Source of the DNA: Amoebophrya sp. A120
Lineage: Eukaryota; Sar; Dinophyceae; Syndiniales; Amoebophryaceae
DNA: 64,000 nucleotides
NCBI GenBank assembly: GCA_905178155.1
Contig: CAJINV010000006.1
Location: 2,088,230 to 2,152,229 of the forward strand
Reading direction: 5' to 3'
The stretch's first letter is position 1. Each line of letters begins with the position of its first letter. The position numbers and the translations under genes were made by a program. The notes below the pieces were generated by a model. It was not told the DNA's origin, made no database searches, and was given only the letters and a program-made list of their open reading frames with translations. Below, in pieces: positions 1-10,794 of this stretch.

Positions 1-1
1 T

Positions 2-3000
2 GCTGCACCTCATGGAAAATCATACCCTAGTTCCAGTACTAGTGTTCCTCCGCGCCAGGGTCAGAGCGGCCCACAGGGTGAACGACGCGAGCTGCGTGAA
101 GTAGATGTAGATCACGGCCGCCGGAGGTCGTCGTGCGCGGCCAGTTTACATTCTGATCCTGGGCCCAGGACGTCGAGGTCGACCTCCGCCTGGAGTTGTG
201 AAATAAGTGAGCCACCAGTTGCTGACGGCAGCATCTTGCCGGCGCGACAGGAAGAACCACGACCGAGCGACAGCAGCAGCAGCAGAAAGATAACCCCCAC
301 CGTAGATGAAGAAATACAAGTAGAGGCCAGTACCACCACCACGTCAACAATCCCGGTCCGAAATTCTCTGACCGGGGAGACAATTCTGGATTTTCCCAAG
401 CAAAAACTACCTGCCCCGCCCGTCTTTCCGTCTCAACATCTCGGTGCCGCCGTCCTTGCCTCGTCCTCGACCTGCTCTGCAGCAGTAGAGGCTTCTGCTT
501 CTCCTTCTCCGCCGGCTGGAAATAAATTTATTGGCTCTTGCTCTTCGTTGAATTTTTTATTACGAACCGAGTTTTATACCGACGAAAGGGAAAAACAAGG
601 AGCTACACGACGAGTCGGAGAAATAAGCAACAGACAGTGCAGTAGCACTGCACAAACTTCTACGGTTCAAGACTTGATCAACAGTGTTCGGGACCTGAAA
701 TCCATTGCTGCCTCGAGTGGCAAGGAGGTAAAGATTTCAGCGACGTACGAAAGTGGAGGTCCTGCTGCACCACCGCAAAAATCGCCCCCATTAGGTCGTC
801 CCAGCTTCCTGGACCCCCGAGAAAAGGTGGATTTCACCGGAAAAACCAACTACTTCGCAACCATCCTTCCCCAGACCCTGCTTGCGTCACACTTCCAAGA
901 GCTGGCGAATGACGCTTTAGTTGAGGACGCGGACTGCTTCTGGAAGAAGTTTTTCGGCGATGATGATGATGATATTGCAACAGGTAAAAATGTTGTTGCG
1001 GACGAAGATCTTCGTACAAAAACAAAACCAGCACCGGGGAGGTCGTCCTCACAAGGTCCACAACTTGATGCCGGTCTCGGTGGTCCTGCACCTGCTTTTG
1101 TCTCCCCTGCGGAAGTCGAATTCCACAGACAGCACGTGCTTTCCGCACTTCTTGATGAAGGTGCAAATGCGGACGTCGACGAAGCGCAATTGCTCCCACG
1201 AGGACGACACGCGATCACGACGGGGCAGCTGTTGCAGCGATTCATTCAGACGCAAAACTTGATTCTATCAAGTGTAAAAATGTCTGGGTCTGGAAGAATG
1301 CAACCTGTCATGCTAAATCTGAAGCATGCAAAAATCTGTGTTGCATGATTACCAAAAGTCGTCCTGTTTTGACCAAGTCGAGAGGGAGTTTCTCATGCAG
1401 GATAGGCATGAGAAAGATCGCACAGAATCTGTCATGCTAGGTCCTGCATTCCAGACCTTATGGGTCATGGAAAAGCTGCATGACAAGTCGCGCATTCTTC
1501 CAGACCCAGACATTTTTACATTTGATAGATTCCAGATGAAGACGAAAGGGCAGCAGTGAAAACCGCTTTGGAAACAGATACCGGGGTGTTCCACAAAACT
1601 GCTCAACTACAGGACGTGTGCAATATTAAAAGTGATGGCTCACCCTGGTCCCACCTTCAAGATACTACCGGCGCCACGCTGGAAATCTTTGCTAAAGATG
1701 CGTCCTCCGCGAAAATAAAACCGAGCGCAGATGACGAGATTTTTCAATCTGCGATTTGGTCCGAGACCTTACGGCAAGGTGGGGATAGGTACAAAGACTT
1801 GTTGTACTACAATTCTGGTGGTGAAAACAAGATGAAACGGAAGTACCAGCGCGACGCAGAAGACAGTCCTCTCATCCCGCCCACTTTTCTCAACCAACTC
1901 GCGAAATTGTTGCAGCAGGAAATTTTCGACGCTCCTGCTGTCCCGGAGTTTTCCGTGCCGATCTTGCATCAGATACTGGGTGGAGATGATGATGAAGGGT
2001 TGCTGAATTATGTTGGTTTCGAGGATAGTACGACGAGGCCCGCCAACGCTGGTGCTGGACCAGCAGCAGACGCAGGGGGATCTTTCATCCGGAGCAGGCC
2101 GCCAACAGTCAAATGGCGGGTGAAAGAGATGGAGATTCATTCCAACACTGGATTGAATGACATGGAAATGGGCGAGAATGGTAAGATTTCGGCCCGCACA
2201 AACAGGTACAGGACGGACCCGCCAATCACCGTTGAGGATTTCGTATCCTGTGCAAAAGTATCGTACTAGTAGAAACCAGCCATGCTCCGGCTGCCGCCGG
2301 AGCGCAAGGCTGTTGGGCCGGGGCAAGACTGTTTGCCGATCGGACCACAACCCCGCGGGCCTATGCACAACGAAACATATTGCGCCTCGCCAACCCGCAG
2401 GACCACTTGCGCGCTTCCCGCGCCTGTGGGCGCTCTGCGCAGGGAGCAGCTGCAAAGAACACCGGGGGCGAACAGAAGCCGCCCGGCGGGAGAGGGTAGC
2501 GCGAGAGGGTGGCGCGAGAGGGTGCGCGAGAGGGTGGCGCGAGAGGGTGGCGCGAGAGGGTGCGCGAGAGGGTGGCGCGGAAAGGCGCCGAACAAAACAG
2601 CTCCGCGAATGGCCTGCAGTGCCAAATATGGGTAGTGCCATGCGGATTCGCGCCCGCTTCTTTGTGTTTTACCCTCTCGCAGACCTCTCGCAGACCCTCT
2701 TTTTGGCCTCTTTTGGGGGTCCCCGCTAATAATCCGGCTATACTCGCGGGTAGAGGTCGACAGAGGTGGCCGAGAGGTGGCCAAGAGGGTCCGCGAGAGG
2801 TCGCCCCTTATTCGCGCCACCTCTCGCCACCTCTGTCGACCTCTCGCGCCCCCTCTTTTTGACCTCTCTGCACCCTCTGTGCCACTTAGGCGGCGCCTAA
2901 GGGTGGGCCCTTACTGTGGGCCTCATTCGCGCACCCTCTCGCGGACCCTCTCGAACGGGGTCCCGCGCCACCTCTCCACCTCTGTCGACCTCTTTTCTAC

Positions 3001-5110
3001 CTCTGTCGACCTCTTTTTTACCTCTCGGCCACCTCTCTGGGACCCTCTGTCTACCTCTTTTTTCGCATTAATATAATGTATAAGTAATCGCAATACAAAT
3101 TTCCTTAGCATTAAAAATAAAGTTTGTAATGCGGATTTGCCTTACGAAAAAAAATTGTAATGCATGACTGCGATGAGTACGAGTAGTACGATACTTTTGC
3201 ACAGGATATTTCGACTATGAATTCCGCCGCAGACTGTTCGACAAACAGATGTGGGACTTTGTATGCATTGCAAAAATGTCTGGGGCTGCTGGAAGGTAGT
3301 AGCAACTTGTGATGCGGATTGTGGAACGAACAATAACAAAAATCTGCGTTGCGTTGTCACCAAAAGACGTCAGATTTTTGTGTCCACGATCGGATTGTAT
3401 TTCTCATGCAGACTAGGCATCATGGAGAGACCTTCGCAGAATTTGTCATGCTTCGCATGCATTCCAGACCTTCTTTATTCAGATGCAAAAACTGCATGAA
3501 GAAAATTCTCCAGTCCCTCTCCTCGTCGAGACCCAGATCGATGATTTGCCATGCATACTTCGCCCTGAACGACAACAGCCTAGACACCCGCGTGATTCGC
3601 ATTTTTGGCCCCTATAGCGAGGACGTCGAGACCCAACTGCGCGGGCCGCGAGTCCGCAGTGACAAAGTCTACGTCTCGGTTGCTTACACGACCAAAATAT
3701 CAAGTGCAAAAATGTCTGGGTCTGGAAGAATGCATGTTTGTCATGCTTGTCTGGCATGACTCTTAAATCTGTCATGCACGTTACCCAAGAGCTCCATTTT
3801 TCTGTGATGCAGGAACGCAGTTTGTCATGCAGAATAGGCAACACCTAGAAGCTCAGAAACTTGTCATGCTGAGCCAGCATTTGTGGCCTCATCATGAGAC
3901 GCCACCCAGCATCACAAGTTTCCAGACCCAGACACTTTTACACTTGATACAAATTTGACGTGGAGAGGCTGCGAGACCACCCAGAATACGACTACTCGCA
4001 CCATTTTAATTTCAAATCAGACCTGCGCCCGCCGGTGAGTCATCGGTGGAGCGGGCAGACGCTGATTTTCACCTACCGTTTCGATTTCAAGCACCACCGT
4101 GGCCGGAGCGAAGCGATAGCGCGTCGGCAGCAGATACCGGAATGGGTGCGCGGAGCTGAGTATCAACTGCAAATATGTCTGGGTCTGGAAGAATGCCTGA
4201 CTTGTCATGCAGGTTTTCCATGACCCATGAGGTCTGGTATGTAGGACATAGCATGACAGATTTTGTGATAGTTCTATGATGCCTATTCTGCAAGAGAAAC
4301 TGCATCTCGATTAGGTCACAAGTGGACACCAGCTTTTGGTAATCATGCAATACAGATTTTTACATGATTCAGATTTAGCATGACAAGTTCCAACCTACTT
4401 CGAGAGCCAGACATATTTGCAATGCATACCGAACAAGTGCAGGCGGACGATGCAGAGTCGGAACGAGAGCGAAAAAATCAGGCGCTACGAAATGCAAATA
4501 TGTCTCGGTTTCCTGGAAGGATGTTGCAAGGTTTGTCATGCTTGTCTGGCATGAGTAAAGAGTTTGTCGTGCGTGTCCAAGAAAAGACGCTGTTGCTCGT
4601 TATGCAAAAACGCAGTTTGTCATGCGAGAACCGCAATAACAAAGCCTCGCAAATACTTCTCATGCTTGGCGGTGCATTACAGAGCATTCGCTATAATTCG
4701 CAGCCCAGCATTACAAGGTTCCAGACGACCCAGACATATTTGCATTTGATAGGAGTTCTACCAAAACAAACTTCTCCCGCGAATCTCCGGCTTCCAACTT
4801 GACGCCTTCCCGTCACGGTACGACTTTTATTCCGTCGACCGGCTTACGGGGAAGAGCGAAATCCAGTCTATCACAAGAAAAAGCGTTAACATTAACGGTT
4901 TTCACAGATTACAGTCATGCATCACAAACGTAGCCCAACATGCATGCTATGCATGACAAATTCTGGCACGTCTTGTGATGCATTTCTGCATCACAAATTG
5001 CGTTAACGTTAACACTTTTTCCTGTGATACAGTCGGGGAAAATGCAACGGTTGCGTCTCTGGTTGGAAAATGGGCCGGAGGATCAGGACGCGAGCCCAGG
5101 GTTTGACTAA
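2..5110 (+). CDS. Unrecognised protein, 5' end outside window
   Basis: The frame is open from base 2 to the first introner at 1266 without a stop, so the gene starts left of the window. Seven introners interrupt it. With them removed, the frame runs to TAA at 5108-5110. The N-terminal part is Ser/Pro/Glu-rich and of low complexity, with an Asp run near 960-975. The C-terminal exons (3209 onward) are dense in aromatic and charged residues, for example EDFDYEFRRRLFDKQMWDF across the junction at 2243/3209 and RYDFYSVDRLTGKSEIQ before the last introner, and look globular. I recognise no family. The reading-frame continuity across seven introners is the main evidence that it is a gene. The first exon's true extent and the start codon cannot be seen. 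Confidence 0.75.
1266..1527. mobile_element. Introner, family A
   Basis: 262 bp with family A ends (TGTCTGGGTCTGG / CCAGACCCAGACA). Flanked by GATTC on both sides (1261-1265, 1528-1532). Removal with one copy joins codons reading N-L-I-P-D-E in frame. Confidence 0.92.
2244..3208. mobile_element. Introner, family B, carrying a nested Helitron-like insertion
   Basis: 965 bp flanked by TTTCG on both sides (2239-2243, 3209-3213). Family B ends. Contains the 812-bp insertion 2276-3087; the remainder is 153 bp, the normal size of this family. Removal joins E-D-F-D-Y-E in frame. Confidence 0.92.
2276..3087 (-). mobile_element. Helitron-like non-autonomous element, copy 1
   Basis: 812 bp on the minus strand, nested in a family B introner. 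Read on its own strand it starts TTACTTATA, passes through an array of short GAGAGGT/GCGAGAGGG units, and ends with a hairpin (GCTCCGG/CCGGAGC, 2284-2290 with 2297-2303) followed by ATGGCTGG. It sits between A and T of the host introner with no target duplication. CTGG fits the Helitron 3' rule CTRR; the 5' end is TT rather than the usual TC. It has no Rep/helicase frame, so it would be non-autonomous. Confidence 0.7.
3262..3557. mobile_element. Introner, family A, diverged
   Basis: 296 bp. Begins TATGCATTGCAAAAATGTCT and ends TTTGCCATGCATA; the 3' ACCCAGA box is degenerate. Flanks CTTTG/CTTCG. Removal joins W-D-F-A-L-N in frame. Divergence suggests an older insertion. Confidence 0.82.
3698..3949. 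mobile_element. Introner, family A
   Basis: 252 bp, clear family A ends, flanks CAAAA/CAAAT. Removal joins T-T-K-F-D-V in frame. Confidence 0.9.
4161..4428. mobile_element. Introner, family A
   Basis: 268 bp, clear ends; the flanking repeat is eroded (CTGAG/CCGAA). Removal joins G-A-E-Q-V-Q in frame. Confidence 0.85.
4486..4751. mobile_element. Introner, family A
   Basis: 266 bp. The 5' end TACGAAATGCAAATATGTCT is slightly diverged; the 3' end is CATTTGATA. Flanks GGCGC/GGAGT are weak. Removal gives K-N-Q-E-F-Y in frame. Confidence 0.82.
4869..5029. mobile_element. Introner, family F
   Basis: 161 bp, TATCACAAGAAAAAGCGTTA at the left and its complement at the right, flanks CAGTC on both sides (4864-4868, 5030-5034). 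Removal gives E-I-Q-S-G-K in frame. Confidence 0.9.
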
Positions 5111-5879
5111 AGAATACAACTATGTATTGGTGAGTCGAATAGTTGGGAGATTTACAACCCTACCTGATGGACAAAGGAGGTCCTAGTAAAGCTACTTATT
5201 CGCAATTGTATAGCTCCTGCATATTGTTATTTCCTTTTTTTAGCATGGTCATCCATAATGAGATTTTGGTGCAAAAAAAGAAACCCTGCACAACTTCTTC
5301 CCACAATATTTTGCGAAAAGATTTATAATTGCGCCAAAAATTTTGTGCTCATTTTGGTGTTTACCAGTACCGCAACATTCTCTGGCCCCGCATGCAGATA
5401 TGACTCTTTGTCATCCTTTGCAGGCATGTGCCCCACCATCAATCCATATATTAGAATTTCTCTGTTCAAAATAGAGGAAGACGAAGGGCAACTTTGTTTT
5501 CCCCAGAAGTACCCATGTACGGAATCTTCGAGAGACGTCCTTTTTTTGTAAACAACAACAAAGCGAAGGGTGCAACAAGAGGAGATATCCTCTGAGAGAG
5601 TTCTTGTACAAGTCGAGTCAGGAGTGATGTGACGTCTTTATTTTTTTTTTCTTGGTCACATTGAGGAAGTTCAAGTAGATCTTCTTCTTTGATCTTTACT
5701 GATTCTCATCGTCCGAGGGGACCCGTCGCACAGAAGTTCGTTGATCTTTACTCCGCAGCGAAATAAACAGAGACTCGACGATATGCCGAGGGAGCCATGA
5801 GGTGAACAAAAATGCGTGTAGCGGCCCCCGCGACATCAACATCGGCCTCCACACGACCACCACGCCGGGCGGGGGTGCA
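5111..5879. other. Intergenic, possibly with 5' UTR of the IQ-motif gene
   Basis: AT-leaning DNA with short ORFs only. No coding signal I trust and no introner before 5880. From 5812 an ATG opens a short Ala/Ser/Thr/Pro frame that could be an upstream exon of the next gene. Confidence 0.5.
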
Positions 5880-6030
5880 CATGCAGTGCAAAAGTATCGT
5901 ACTCGTATAAATGCATTACGATTACAAATTTCCTCAGCATGAGAAATAAAATTTGTAATGCTGGTTTACCTTGAGAAAAACATTTGTAATGCATGATTGC
6001 AATACGAGTACGATACTTTTGCACAGGATA
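5880..6030. mobile_element. Introner, family B, at the 5' edge of the IQ-motif gene
   Basis: 151 bp, ending in TTTTGCACAGGATA; flanks GTGCA (5875-5879, 6031-6035). It lies just before the ATG at 6045. It is either in the 5' UTR or between a first coding exon starting at 5812 and the rest; a simple one-repeat excision does not keep the 5812 frame open. Confidence 0.88.
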
Positions 6031-6044
6031 GTGCAAATGCAATC

Positions 6045-9000
6045 ATGATCAGCAAGAACATCAGCATGGAGGTTAATATTTCCTCCCTCGAATCCAAGTT
6101 GTTTCTGTTGCGGAAAAAGCTACACAAAGTCCAAGACGAAAAGCGGTGGCAGCTGCAGCTGCGAGACCGGGTGTTCTCATCCTTCGTTCCTGCGAATTAC
6201 GAGTTCAGGCAGGAAAGTCGCAATATGGGGGTGCCAGGATTGAAATCGTCAAAGTTGAAATAGTTTGTGATGCATAAAACATATACCAGTTGGAAGCCCA
6301 ATTTCCAAGCGGCGCATGACAAATTTCGACTTCATCGAAATCCAGATTGTCATGCTGTTTAGCGAAAGAAGACATCCTTTGTCATGCTACTTTAGCAGCT
6401 CTATCCCAAATCCGAAGCAGGCTCACAATCGGCCTCACTTGCAATTCCTGCAAGACAGTCACTTTGTGCCTTGCATTTCATGCATCACAGATTATTTCAA
6501 CTTTGTCGGTTTCAATCCTGACACACCCATACGCAAGTGGCACTGGATAAAAACGCAGGCGGCGGTGCGCATTCAAAAATCCGTCCGGGGATATTTCACG
6601 CGGAAGTACCTGTCCAAAACCATCTACCCGGCTTTTTTCGACGAAAACACAAAATTGCTGAACGAGGCGAAAACAACCCGACTGCTGCCGCAACTACTGG
6701 AGCTCCGAAGGTATCAAATGCATGTACTTATACGTCTGGGTCTGGGTCTAGAATAAGCAACATGTAAACTTCTGATGCGCATCGTAGAGCAGACAGAAAT
6801 CTGTCATGCATGGACCGCAGAAGCTGCTCAGGTCTTGTCCTCACCCAAAGAGGGGACTAGTCATGCGCATTGGGCATTGCGAAACCTGCTCAACAAAACC
6901 TGTGATGCCTGGAATTGCATACCAGACATTCTGTGTCATGCACAAACAGCATAAGAATCTACCTCCAGACCCTGACATACACATTCACATATTTGCATTT
7001 GATAGAAGGCAGTGCCACTCGCTGCTGTACGATCGCGATGAAGAGAAGCGAAACGCCAGTGCGACTTTGATCCAAAAAACCTGGCGGGGCGCCCGCGTCT
7101 ATCGGCGGATTTGGGTTTGGAAGCGGTTTTTCTATACGCATTGCAAAAGCATCGTAGTCGTACTCGTATAAATGCATTACAAATTTATTCCTCAGCATGA
7201 GAAATAAAATTTGTAATGGGGATTTACCTTAGGAAGAAGATTTCTCATGCATATTTGCAATTGTACGATACTTTGGCGGTGCATATTCTACATCAAAAGA
7301 CAACTGGAGCTCGAAGTAGAGGCGGTGACAATTCTGGCAAGTTTTTGGATATCTTCACAGGAAAAACTGGTAACGCTCACAGACTTTGTGATGCGGCAAT
7401 GCATGACAAAACGTGCCCAGTAAATTTGTCATGCATAGCATGCGTACTAGGCTAATTTTGTGATGCATGGCTGCAGTCCGTAAAACGTTAACACTTTTCC
7501 TTGTGATATTCAAGAGGGTACAAGCAGAGATTCCTGTTTCAGCACCAGCTGGAGCTGATTCGTGCGGAAAACGCCGCGATTGTGATCCAGCGGTTTTTAT
7601 GAATTGCAAAAATGTCTGGGTCTGGAAGGTGGCAACTTGTCATGGTAAATCTGAAGCATGCAAAAATCTGTGTTGCATGAGTGCCAAAAGCTGTCCACTT
7701 TTGACCAAGATCGGCATGATAGGTATCTCGCAGAATCTGTCATGCTAGGTCCCGCATTGCAGACGACATGGATCATGGAAAATCTCCTGCGTGACAAGTT
7801 TACACTTTTCCAGACCCAGACATTTTTGAAATTGATAGTTTTGGCGTAGGTGGCTACGCGATCTGCAAATGATCGTCGGGCGTTTTACGATATCCTGTGC
7901 GAAAGTTGTATCGTTCTTGTAGCAAAAATCGCAAGCTTCACGCATTACAACACTGGTTCCAAAGGGTATTCAGCATGACAAATGTCACTTCTCATGCTGA
8001 GCTAATTTATTGTAATGCAAGCACTCATCACTAGCACGATGCAAAACATTTGCAGTGCATATACGACCTTCATGTCCGAGCAGGAGCGCAGCGAGATGAG
8101 CGACCTTTTCGAGAGACAGGACGAATGTGGAGGTGTTGATGATGCCGACCAGCATAATGATTCATCGCGGGGACGGCACTACAACAAGAACAACAACCTC
8201 CACCTCTACGGCTTGTTACTAGAGCAGCATGATGAGCAAGATCATACCTTTTCCTTTGGCGAGGGAGAAGCAAGTGAAAAACACGACCTTCAAGAACCTC
8301 CGGCACTCCACGACCTGCGTGGAGAAAAAATCGGTGTAGGTGTAGGAGGAGCGCCTTCAACATCCTCAGGCGGGGCAAGAACCCGAACCGCAATAACTAC
8401 GCCGACAACGACAACCTCCAAGCGGGGCCGGAGTCGGTTTGGCGCTGTGCGAATGCAGAGTGCGCACTGGAGAGAGAAGAAGGACGAGAGCGAGGAAATA
8501 GTAGAACTTGATGGGCCGCCCGCTCTTGATCTTGAGAAACATAAACACCACGCCAATGACACGACAGCGGCAGATGAACAAGTGAGTGTCTCAGCGGCGA
8601 CCTCTTGCTCGGCTCCCGCTCCGCCCAGCACATCTTCCTCCTCTTCTTCTAAAACAAAACTCTTGGAGCGCGTCCGGACCGCGAAAAGTGTGGTGTTTGA
8701 AGATGAGGGAGAGCGACCAGAAATAAAAAATGGTGGAGCGAACAATTTCTCGGCGCACAGCTGCACTACGGCTACAACAACTTCCTCCAACGCAATGAAG
8801 TCCTCTTCCTCCACGCCAAGGGCAACAGCCATCCAAGGCAAAAACGCTGCTGGCAAGAATCACGACACAAGAACTACGACCGCTATACAACAACGGACAA
8901 CTACTACTCGTGGTGTACCTGCCGCGAAGATGGCATCAGGTGTTGAAGCTGTAACTTTAAAGACGGCACCAGATTCAAAAACTAGCGGTACAACAACCTC

Positions 9001-9742
9001 CAGTACTAGTAGCAGGAGAACAAATACAACTTCGCAAACGAGAAAATCGAAGAACCAGCATGCTTGTGCTTCAACAAGGATGAGGACGAAAGAAGGAGAC
9101 AACAATCAAACTGCAGGCGTTCCCGGAGGTCCTGCTGGCGCGGTACCAGCGCCCTCCTCGTCTTCGACCCGACCAGGTGTAGTCGGTTCTGCTACGGGCG
9201 GCGGGGGCAAAAAGTTGAAGAAAAAGACCACGCGGACGAGGATTGATTTGGACGCCGCGAGGACTACAAGCACGCTGGACAGTGAAGACGTCGTTGTCCT
9301 CGGAACTAGTAGTACAACGGAGAAGAAAGGTGCAGTTGGAGGAGCAGGACAGCAACGTCAAGAACGGAACAGTGACATGAACCAGGTCAAAGTCTCCAGC
9401 AGCTCCGCCAGTGTCGAGGCCCTGGTGCAAGACGAGAAGGAAGGTGACACACCGCAAAGCCAAAATGATAGGACGAAAGCAGCAGTTGTTGTGGTAGAGG
9501 CAGCTGAAAGCAATGGTGTGGACGTCGATTGCCCAGGACCACCTGCTTCAACAGAAGAAGATGAAGCTCCTCAATTTGTCCACCCGATGCTGGATATAGA
9601 TTTGGATACCATTCAACATCTGGAAAGTAGAGGTGATCGTGATGGTTCCGCGCACCCCGGGAGGTCCTCTGCACTCGACCTGTTTCTCGACGTAAAGCAG
9701 TATTCGCCGCTGTTGAATACGAAGGACGTGTTTTCTCCATAG
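6045..9742 (+). CDS. IQ-motif (calmodulin-binding) protein with long Ser/Thr-rich tail
   Basis: Six introners interrupt the frame from ATG 6045 to TAG 9740-9742. The spliced protein opens with a Lys/Leu-rich helical stretch and then carries four IQ-type motifs: AAVRIQKSVRGYFTRKYL, SATLIQKTWRGARVYRR, AVTILASFWRGYKQRFLF and AAIVIQRFWRRWLRDLQ. Motifs three and four become complete only after introners at 7350 and 7598 are removed, which supports both calls. IQ motifs bind calmodulin or related EF-hand light chains; tandem IQs occur in myosin necks, ASPM-like and cytoskeletal proteins. No motor domain is present. From about 8100 the protein is an acidic, then Ser/Thr/Lys-rich, low-complexity tail of about 550 residues. 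The start is uncertain: 5812 is an alternative. Exact partner and role are unknown. Confidence 0.82.
6224..6531. mobile_element. Introner, family C
   Basis: 308 bp. Left end TATGGGGGTGCCAGGATTGA is slightly diverged. Flanks CGCAA on both sides (6219-6223, 6532-6536). Removal gives E-S-R-K-W-H in frame, leading into the first IQ motif. Confidence 0.92.
6712..7004. mobile_element. Introner, family A
   Basis: 293 bp with short internal duplications in both ends (doubled GGGTCTG; ACATACACATTCACAT). Flanks GAAGG on both sides. Removal gives L-R-R-Q-C-H in frame. Confidence 0.9.
7135..7285. mobile_element. Introner, family B
   Basis: 151 bp, TACGCATTGCAAAAGCATCG to GGTGCATA, flanks TTCTA on both sides. 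Removal gives R-F-F-Y-I-K in frame. Confidence 0.9.
7350..7508. mobile_element. Introner, family F
   Basis: About 159 bp; the left end is diverged (TATCTTCACAGG) and the right end is AACACTTTTCCTTGTGATA. No clean flanking repeat. To restore the third IQ motif (FWRGYKQR) the intron must extend a few bases past 7508 into TTCAA, so the exact splice point is uncertain. Confidence 0.75.
7598..7837. mobile_element. Introner, family A
   Basis: 240 bp, flanks GTTTT on both sides (7593-7597, 7838-7842). Removal completes the fourth IQ motif: I-Q-R-F-W-R-R-W. Confidence 0.93.
7891..8061. mobile_element. Introner, family B
   Basis: 171 bp, TATCCTGTGCGAAAG to TTTGCAGTGCATA, flanks TACGA on both sides. 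Removal gives G-R-F-T-T-F-M in frame. Confidence 0.92.
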
Positions 9743-10564
9743 GAATAGGAATTCCATAGGTATGAATTAAGTAAGTAGAGTACACGAATTTGAGTTCTGA
9801 TTTCCCCTGCTGTCGTCCCTCATTTGCAATGCAAAATTGCAACTTAAAGCTCTTCCTCCAACAGTCCGAAGCCTTCATTGGCTTGGTTGAGTTGACACTC
9901 AAACTGGGGCATCGAAGTAAGTTGTAACAGTAGAATGAAGCTGTACGCAGTGATGAAGTTGTTGACGTCGGTGCCAGCAGTAGTGATGACGTCGGTGCTT
10001 TCGTATTTTGATGCACTAGTGACCAGCACCTTGTTCTAGATGCCTTTCCTCCTTCATGGGAAAAGAGATCGCAGATGTGAGGAGAAGCTCCGCTGATGAT
10101 GAGATCGGTGGTCCTGGTCCCGCTCGGTGAAGTGTCTAAAGAGATTCGGTGTAATGTTTCTGCAGAACGTATGACGATGACGGCCACGAAGAAGGACTAC
10201 ATACCAAAATGAAGAATGTGAATTAGAATGCGAAGCATATTCATCTAGACACCTATTTATTCGCGACCTCAGCGATCGCAAATTGCGGTCGCAATAATTC
10301 GCGACACCTATTGCGATTCGCAATATATAAAGATTTCGGTCGTCATAAAAGTCAATGTCGAGAATCCTCTTCCTCGTATCAGGAGGCAACGAGTCTGCTC
10401 AAGGGACGATTTTGCATAAATCTAAATCACGTAGCGCCCCTGACAAATTGGAGAATTGCGATTGACGAGTCATTGTCATTTTTTTTTTTTGAAGCAAGCA
10501 GACAAATTTTAAGCAAGCACCAGTCTACAGATCATATTACCATTTTTAATTGTACCTCGAAAGT

Positions 10565-10732
10565 ATGGTGAAGTTTGGGGTGTTGACTGCAGTTTTGATG
10601 CTTTGCGCGCAGGCTGCAGACGTTGAACAAGAAAAACAAACGTCGGCTCTCCTAAACGACCGCACCGACAGACGGCTGGGGCCAGAGCGACAGTCCCGCC
10701 CGGATTGGCTTCCAACTTTCGACCTTTTTTGA
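10565..10732 (+). CDS. Possible small secreted peptide
   Basis: A 55-codon frame from ATG 10565 to TGA 10730-10732. The start MVKFGVLTAVLMLCAQA has the shape of a signal peptide: a basic residue, then a hydrophobic core, then small residues before a likely cleavage site. A polar, Arg/Asp-rich remainder follows. It stands alone in an intergenic region with no introner. It could be the first exon of a longer gene, or a chance ORF. No homology recognised. Confidence 0.3.
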   Translation: MVKFGVLTAVLMLCAQAADVEQEKQTSALLNDRTDRRLGPERQSRPDWLPTFDLF

Positions 10733-10777
10733 GCTTCTTTTCTGAGGAGTTAGCTAGTTCACAAATAAAAACTTTAG

Positions 10778-10794
10778 ACCCTAAACCCTAAACC
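10778..10794. repeat. Interstitial telomere-like repeat
   Basis: ACCCTAAACCCTAAACC, about two units of the CCCTAAA/TTTAGGG telomere repeat used by plants and dinoflagellates. Too short to be a telomere. Confidence 0.5.

Noticed and set aside
1769-2641. 290-codon minus-strand ORF running into the Helitron-like copy 1
   Set aside because: Much of it translates the short GAGAGGG repeat array; the plus-strand exon is supported by frame continuity.
8290-8856. 188-codon minus-strand ORF within the IQ gene tail
   Set aside because: Antisense of a low-complexity Ser/Thr-rich coding region.
9387-10187. 266-codon minus-strand ORF
   Set aside because: Overlaps the 3' end of the IQ-motif gene; sequence looks like random translation and would be the only minus-strand gene.
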